Shown piece after piece: positions 6,354 through 10,538 of a stretch of DNA of 10,538 nt; position 1 is the stretch's first letter, and the number at the start of each line of letters is the position of its first letter. The notes below the pieces were generated by a model that was given only the letters and a program-made list of their open reading frames with translations, was not told where the DNA came from and did no database searches. The DNA is from Bacteroidota bacterium (GTDB lineage Bacteria > Bacteroidota > Bacteroidia > Chitinophagales > Saprospiraceae): the NCBI GenBank assembly GCA_029573365.1, contig JAKQGD010000114.1, positions 1 to 10,538 on the forward strand, in the 5' to 3' direction. The position numbers were made by a program, and so were the translations under genes.

Positions 6354-7880
6354 ATGCACCATCTGAGTGAGCAGGAACTGATAAGAAGAGACAATCTGGC
6401 CAAAATCAGGGAAGCGGGCATAGAACCCTACCCTAGCGAAAAGTTTGAGATCAACTGTACTTCCCATGAAATAAAATCAAATTACGCTGATGGCGAAGAT
6501 ACCTATCAGGACGTTTGGTTGGCAGGCAGACTGATGTCCAAAAGGATCATGGGCAAGGCTTCCTTTGGTGAGTTGCAGGATTCTACTGGAAGGATTCAGA
6601 TATACATTTCCAGAGACGAGATCTGTCCCGGTGAAGACAAAACACTTTATAATGAAGCATTTAAAAAGTGGTTTGACCTGGGAGACTTCATAGGCATCAG
6701 AGGATATGCCTTTTACACTCAGATGGGTGAATGTACCGTGCACGTAAAAGAGCTTAAACTTTTGTCAAAATCACTTCGGCCGCTGCCTGTGGTAAAAAAG
6801 GATGACGAAGGCAATGTTTATGACGCATTTACCGATCACGAGCAGAGATACAGGCAGAGATATGTAGACCTCGTGGTCAATGATCACGTCAGGGACGTCT
6901 TTGTAAAAAGGACGAAGATGTACAACAGTATGCGTGAATATCTAAATGAAAAAGGTTACCTGGAAGTGGAGACTCCTATACTGCAACCTTTGTATGGCGG
7001 GGCGGCTGCCAGACCTTTTACCACCCATCACAACACCCTGGATATGAAGCTGTATCTGAGGATTGCCAATGAGCTGTATCTAAAAAGGCTTATCGTAGGC
7101 GGTTTCGATGGCGTATATGAATTTAGCAAGGATTTCAGAAACGAAGGTATGAGCCGTTTTCACAATCCCGAATTTACACAGATAGAACTCTATGTAGCGT
7201 ACAAAGATTATAACTGGATGATGGAACTTGTAGAAGAAATGGTAGAAAAAGTAGCCATAGACCTGCATGGAACCACCCGGGTACAGGTAGGCGAAAACAT
7301 CATCGACTTTCAGAGGCCCTGGAAACGGTACACCATGTATGAAGCCATCCAACATTTTACAGGCGTAGACATAAGCAACATGAACGAAGAGGACCTCCGT
7401 AATACGGCAAGGAAACTTCAGGTGCATGTCGACGATACCATGGGCAAAGGAAAACTAATTGATGAGATTTTTGGCGAGACCTGCGAAGGCAACCTTATCC
7501 AGCCTACTTTTATTACAGACTACCCTGTGGAAATGTCGCCTCTGGCTAAAAAACACGCCTCTAAACCAGGACTGGTTGAAAGGTTTGAAGCCATATGCAA
7601 TAAAAAGGAGATATGCAACGCTTTTTCGGAACTCAATGACCCGATAGATCAGAGGGAAAGGTTTGAAGCCCAACTCGAACTGGGCAAGAGAGGCGACGAA
7701 GAAGCAATGGTGCTGGACGAAGATTTCCTGAGAGCTCTTGAGTATGGCATGCCTCCTACTGCAGGCCTGGGCATCGGAATGGACAGACTTGCCATGATCA
7801 TGACCAACCAGGCCTCCATACAGGATGTTTTGTTTTTCCCGCAGATGAAGCCGGAGAAAGAACAAAGCCAGGCCCAGTAA
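6354..7880 (+). CDS. lysS: Lysyl-tRNA synthetase, class II
   Basis: The 508-residue enzyme charges tRNA-Lys with lysine using ATP in the cytoplasm. It starts with the typical SEQELIRRDNLAKIREAGIEPYP (residues 5-27). Residues about 55-140 are the OB-fold that reads the anticodon (VWLAGRLMSKRIMGKASFGELQD). The catalytic core shows motif 1 around 195-210 (GYLEVETPILQP), motif 2 with the ATP-binding arginine in FRNEGMSRFHNPEFTQIE (261-278), and motif 3 in GLGIGMDRLAMI (471-482, Arg478). The SPLAKKHASKPGLVERFE block (395-412) is also typical. Length is usual for bacterial LysRS and no key residue is missing. The ATG start agrees with the family N-terminus and with a promoter that would give a short leader. 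The next gene starts seven bases after the stop, so the two are probably co-transcribed. Confidence 0.97.
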   Translation: MHHLSEQELIRRDNLAKIREAGIEPYPSEKFEINCTSHEIKSNYADGEDTYQDVWLAGRLMSKRIMGKASFGELQDSTGRIQIYISRDEICPGEDKTLYNEAFKKWFDLGDFIGIRGYAFYTQMGECTVHVKELKLLSKSLRPLPVVKKDDEGNVYDAFTDHEQRYRQRYVDLVVNDHVRDVFVKRTKMYNSMREYLNEKGYLEVETPILQPLYGGAAARPFTTHHNTLDMKLYLRIANELYLKRLIVGGFDGVYEFSKDFRNEGMSRFHNPEFTQIELYVAYKDYNWMMELVEEMVEKVAIDLHGTTRVQVGENIIDFQRPWKRYTMYEAIQHFTGVDISNMNEEDLRNTARKLQVHVDDTMGKGKLIDEIFGETCEGNLIQPTFITDYPVEMSPLAKKHASKPGLVERFEAICNKKEICNAFSELNDPIDQRERFEAQLELGKRGDEEAMVLDEDFLRALEYGMPPTAGLGIGMDRLAMIMTNQASIQDVLFFPQMKPEKEQSQAQ

Positions 7881-7887
7881 TACCTGA

Positions 7888-8637
7888 ATGAAACTGATAT
7901 TCTATTTTGTAGCCGTATTCCGGGCATTATTTGTCTTCGGCTTTATGAGCATTTATATGCTGGTTTATGGCATTTCATGCATCTTTGTTCCTCACAGTGC
8001 CGAGAGGGCATTCAGGCTGAGAAAACATTTTCTTAAGTATGTAGCCATTCCGATCCTCAATCTGAAAATAGAGGTGCAGGGCAAGCCGGCCGATTATGCA
8101 TGTCTGTATGTATGCAACCACAGGTCGTTTGCAGACCCCATTGTTTTGTGCAGATTTATTGATGCTTTTGTGATCGCAAAGGCTGAAGTAAAAAATTACC
8201 CCATCATAAACAAAGGAGCAGAACTCACAGGTGTAATATGGGTTGACCGCCAAAACCAGCATTCGCGAAATCAGACCCGAAGCAAGCTGGTAGACACCAT
8301 CTGTTCCGGATACAACATCCTTGTTTACCCTGAAGGTACTGTAGGCAAAGAACGCACCACCCTGCCCTTCAGAAAAGGTACATTTATGGAGGCTGCAGCC
8401 AATGGAATCGAAGTAGTACCCGTGGCACTCGAATACAGGGATAAAACCGATTTATGGGTGATACCCAAATTTTTACCTCAGTACTTCTATCAGTTTTCGA
8501 AATGGAGCACCCATGTGAAAGTACGCTTTGGCCAACCCATAAAAGATGCGGATGGTACAAATTTGCACCATATATCATATGAATGGATAAATGCCGAAAT
8601 AGCTAAAATGCAGGATGGATGGTCAAGGATGTTCTGA
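7888..8637 (+). CDS. PlsC-type 1-acylglycerol-3-phosphate acyltransferase
   Basis: This 249-residue membrane-bound protein should acylate lysophosphatidic acid to phosphatidic acid, or carry out a related acyl transfer, at the cytoplasmic membrane face. A hydrophobic segment at about 4-34 anchors the N-terminus. The four family blocks follow: NHRSFADP with catalytic His78 and Asp83 (NHx4D), GVIWVDR at 115-121, VYPEGT at 146-151, and VVPVAL at 176-181. Block III reads PEGTVG rather than the common PEGTRS, a tolerated change. Bacteroidota often hold several paralogues, including ones acylating amino-acid lipids, so the exact substrate is not certain. The gene starts seven bases after lysS with no intervening promoter or terminator, so it is likely the second gene of that operon. 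It converges with the DksA-like gene. Confidence 0.88.
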   Translation: MKLIFYFVAVFRALFVFGFMSIYMLVYGISCIFVPHSAERAFRLRKHFLKYVAIPILNLKIEVQGKPADYACLYVCNHRSFADPIVLCRFIDAFVIAKAEVKNYPIINKGAELTGVIWVDRQNQHSRNQTRSKLVDTICSGYNILVYPEGTVGKERTTLPFRKGTFMEAAANGIEVVPVALEYRDKTDLWVIPKFLPQYFYQFSKWSTHVKVRFGQPIKDADGTNLHHISYEWINAEIAKMQDGWSRMF

Positions 8638-8655
8638 TCCGATACAACGGATTTT
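8637..8655 (+). terminator. Weak hairpin between convergent genes
   Basis: ATCCG (8637-8641) and CGGAT (8648-8652) form a five-base-pair stem with a six-base loop followed by TTTT. It begins in the acyltransferase stop codon. It may help end that transcript, but the stem and T-run are short. Confidence 0.3.
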
Positions 8656-9364
8656 ACTCCATATCCTCCTCATCGTAATCTTCCGGTTCGTCGTCGGCGA
8701 TCATATCCAGATCTTCTTCATCTGAATAGTTGTCATCAGTATCGTCGATTTCGAGTTCAGACTCATCGAGTTCCTTAATGACATCGAGCTCAGAGAAAAT
8801 CTTATCCAGATCCTCATCGTCTATGTCAGCAGCTGCTTTTGAGGTGCCTCCGGACTTTTTAATCAGTTTTGTAATGATGACTGGCTTTTTAGGCTCCGCC
8901 TTTCTGACCACCTTTTCTTCTTCATTTTCCTCGATGTCGTCAAATCCTCTGGACCTTTCCTTAGGCATCTGGATATCTTTCATCTCAGCCTGTGTCTTGG
9001 CAGTTACAGACTTGGTGGTGGTTGGTACCGCCAGAAGCCTTTTCTTTTCGATCAGCTCACCGGTCACGACACATATGCCGTAAGACTTGTTATTGATCCT
9101 GATCAGGGCATTTTCGAGGTCCTGAATATATTTACGCTGGTGATTTGCCATATTATTGAGCATCTCCACTTCTGTCTGTATAGACGAAAAGTCAGTGATG
9201 TCTTTGGCAAAATCATCATTGTTGTTTTCTGTGATGTCTTTAAGCTGTTCCTTAAGGCTCACATACTGGGAAGTTGCTTTTTCCAGCTTTTCTTCAATCA
9301 AGGCCTTAAATTCTTTAAGGTCTTCATCGCTATACCTTGTGGTAATATTGGATGATTCGCTCAT
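8654..9364 (-). CDS. TraR/DksA-family protein with degenerate zinc finger and long acidic tail
   Basis: Residues 12 to about 130 of this 236-residue protein resemble DksA/TraR regulators, which enter the RNA polymerase secondary channel. A coiled-coil-like region (about 12-92, ending DLENALIRINNKS) is followed by YGICVVTGELIEKKRLLAVPT (95-115). Only Cys98 remains of the four zinc ligands and the protein has no other cysteine; loss of zinc cysteines is seen in other Bacteroidota members of this family. Residues 141-236 form a long tail, 40 of 96 residues acidic, and the last 36 have 22 Asp/Glu and no Lys/Arg. Family members in Bacteroidota are usually near 125 residues, so the tail roughly doubles the protein. 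The ATG at 9364 is chosen over a GTG at 9391 because that GTG lies in the promoter. RNA polymerase binding is inferred, not shown. Confidence 0.82.
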   Translation of the reverse strand: MSESSNITTRYSDEDLKEFKALIEEKLEKATSQYVSLKEQLKDITENNNDDFAKDITDFSSIQTEVEMLNNMANHQRKYIQDLENALIRINNKSYGICVVTGELIEKKRLLAVPTTTKSVTAKTQAEMKDIQMPKERSRGFDDIEENEEEKVVRKAEPKKPVIITKLIKKSGGTSKAAADIDDEDLDKIFSELDVIKELDESELEIDDTDDNYSDEEDLDMIADDEPEDYDEEDME

Positions 9365-9390
9365 GATGTTTCCGTTTTCAAAAAATCGCA

Positions 9391-9421
9391 CAATATTAGC
9401 CCTTTAATGTCATATTACAAA
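9391..9421 (-). promoter_or_regulatory. Promoter of the DksA-like gene
   Basis: On the minus strand TTTG (9421-9418), 19 bases, and TAATATTG (9398-9391) fit the Bacteroidota promoter with seven of eight matches in the -7 element. Transcription should begin near 9385, about 20 bases before the ATG at 9364, and this rules out the upstream GTG start. Confidence 0.65.
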
Positions 9422-9549
9422 AAAAAGTTTCATATCGAGATATTTTTTACATTTTTATTAACGAATGTATTTTCAGGATACTTACTGACACGGTATTTAT
9501 GCTATTGCCGGAAGATCTTAAACTACATGTCCTGCAAAAAGTCGTGTCG

Positions 9550-9579
9550 TTTGCACATCGACAAACTTTACTATCTTTG
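9550..9579 (+). promoter_or_regulatory. Promoter of smc, predicting a leaderless mRNA
   Basis: TTTG (9550-9553), 18 bases, and TATCTTTG (9572-9579) match both halves of the Bacteroidota consensus. The smc ATG begins only eight bases after the -7 element, so transcription should start at or within a few bases of the start codon. Confidence 0.75.
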
Positions 9580-9586
9580 CACCCTT

Positions 9587-10538
9587 ATGAGATTGAAGAG
9601 CCTCCAGATAAAAGGATTTAAAAGCTTTGCCAATGACACTATTCTGAATTTTTCGGAAAACGTCATCGGTGTGGTCGGTCCAAACGGGTCCGGAAAATCC
9701 AATATTGTGGATGCCATCAGGTGGGTACTGGGCGAACAAAAAAGCAAAGAATTACGTCTCGAAGCCATGTCAGATGTTATATTTAATGGCACAAAAACTA
9801 GAAAGGAAGCCGCGACAGCCACCGTGTCGCTGACCTTTGAAAACGACAAACATATCCTCCCTACAGAATATCAGACAGTAACGATTTCCCGCACCCTTTA
9901 CAGGGCTTCTGGCGAGTCGGAGTACAGATTAAACAATGTTGTCTGCAGGCTCAAGGACATCAACTCACTCTTCCTGGATACAGGCATAGGCTCCAATTCC
10001 TACGCCATCATAGCCCTGGGAATGGTAGACGACATCCTCGCCGACAAGGAAAACTCCAGAAGACGGATGTTTGAACAGGCTGCCGGAGTTTCCAAGTACA
10101 AAATCAGAAAAAGAGAAACCCTCTCCAAGTTAAAAAGTGCAACAGACGACCTTAACAGGATCGATGACCTGATGTTCGAGATCGAGGGCAACCTCAAAAC
10201 GCTGGAAAAACAGGCAAAGAGAACTCAAAAGTACTTTGACCTGAGATCAGAATACAAAGACCTGAGCATCAGACATGCCGCAGTTGCCATCAAGTCCTTG
10301 CGTGAAAAATACAAAGGCCTGTCTGAGCAGCTGGCCAGGGAACAAGAGCAATACAGGACAAATGATGCCTCCCTGTACAAGCTGGAGGCCACCCTCGAAA
10401 AAGAAAAAAAGGCAAATGCCGACAAGGAAACTGCTCTGTCAGGTCATCAGAAAAAGCTAAACGACCTGGTGTATCAGATCAGGAACAGGGAAGGCGAAAA
10501 GAGCCTCCTGGCACAGAAATTAGGCTTTAAAAAGACAA
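9587..10538 (+). CDS. smc: Chromosome segregation protein SMC, N-terminal part
   Basis: The window holds the first 317 codons of a gene that runs off the right edge; full SMC proteins are near 1,150-1,200 residues. SMC is the ATPase of the condensin-like complex that organises and helps separate chromosomes, acting with ScpA and ScpB on DNA. The start is canonical (MRLKSLQIKGFKSFAN). Walker A is GPNGSGKSN at 31-39, and the downstream WVLGEQ (46-51) is the standard SMC block. GIGSNSYAIIALGMVDDIL (133-151) replaces the IIGQG form of other phyla. SRRRMFEQAAGVSKYK (157-172) leads into the first coiled coil, which fills the rest (Lys/Glu/Gln-rich, from about 173). Walker B and the C-signature lie in the missing C-terminal half. 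It is divergent from the DksA-like gene with its own promoter at 9550-9579. Confidence 0.96.
   Translation, partial: MRLKSLQIKGFKSFANDTILNFSENVIGVVGPNGSGKSNIVDAIRWVLGEQKSKELRLEAMSDVIFNGTKTRKEAATATVSLTFENDKHILPTEYQTVTISRTLYRASGESEYRLNNVVCRLKDINSLFLDTGIGSNSYAIIALGMVDDILADKENSRRRMFEQAAGVSKYKIRKRETLSKLKSATDDLNRIDDLMFEIEGNLKTLEKQAKRTQKYFDLRSEYKDLSIRHAAVAIKSLREKYKGLSEQLAREQEQYRTNDASLYKLEATLEKEKKANADKETALSGHQKKLNDLVYQIRNREGEKSLLAQKLGFKKT

Noticed and set aside
8730..9083. Ser-rich 117-codon plus-strand frame
   Set aside because: The serine runs are the reverse reading of the Asp/Glu codons in the acidic tail of the DksA-like protein.
9365..9391. GTG at 9391 as start of the DksA-like protein, adding nine residues
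   Set aside because: The G of this codon's position is the last base of the predicted -7 element, so it would not be within the mRNA; the ATG at 9364 has a suitable short leader and begins the family-like sequence.
9432..9448. ATATC-GA-GATAT followed by six T as a terminator
   Set aside because: The stem is A+T-rich, five pairs long with a two-base loop, so it would not fold stably; as an operator near the DksA-like promoter it remains only a possibility.
1..10538. A hidden defence, mobile or biosynthetic system
   Set aside because: Every sizeable frame with coding character belongs to a recognised family; there are no repeats of array type, transposase, integrase, toxin-antitoxin pair or unexplained gap longer than about 235 bases.

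Overview
The window reads as chromosomal DNA of a member of the Bacteroidota. Supporting signs are an Oar-like TonB-dependent receptor with an N-terminal carboxypeptidase-regulatory domain, a small single-RRM RNA-binding protein, a DksA/TraR-type protein that has lost most of its zinc cysteines, starts without Shine-Dalgarno sequences, and repeated promoters of the Bacteroidota sigma factor type (TTTG, about 19 bases, TAnnTTTG). The class cannot be fixed from the sequence alone; Saprospiria, Chitinophagia or a relative are all possible. No phage, insertion sequence, CRISPR array, tRNA or rRNA is visible.

Layout. From 1 to 609, on the minus strand, lies the N-terminal part of a secreted lamin-tail-domain protein that runs off the left edge. 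Divergent from it is an outer-membrane receptor (835-4152) closed by a strong intrinsic terminator, followed by a small exported NTF2-like protein (4220-4699). Convergent with that is a CtlX-type citrulline/arginine-family hydrolase (4718-5644, minus). A divergent intergenic region then leads to the RRM protein (5877-6173), which ends in a second clear terminator. Next come lysS (6354-7880) and, seven bases later, a PlsC-type acyltransferase (7888-8637), probably one operon. A DksA/TraR-family protein with a long acidic tail (8654-9364, minus) converges on the acyltransferase. The N-terminal 317 codons of smc (9587 to the right edge) diverge from it.

How the genes work together. The left half is mostly cell-envelope and secreted functions, and the right half is core functions: translation, phospholipid synthesis, transcription control and chromosome condensation. 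Apart from the likely lysS-acyltransferase unit, the genes look like independent transcription units with their own promoters rather than one pathway.

I found no convincing new multi-gene system. The points most worth a second look are a promoter for smc placed so close to the start codon that the mRNA should be leaderless, the acidic-tailed DksA-like protein with a single cysteine, a possible 16-codon leader ORF overlapping the RRM start, and the lack of room for a promoter in front of the NTF2-like gene.
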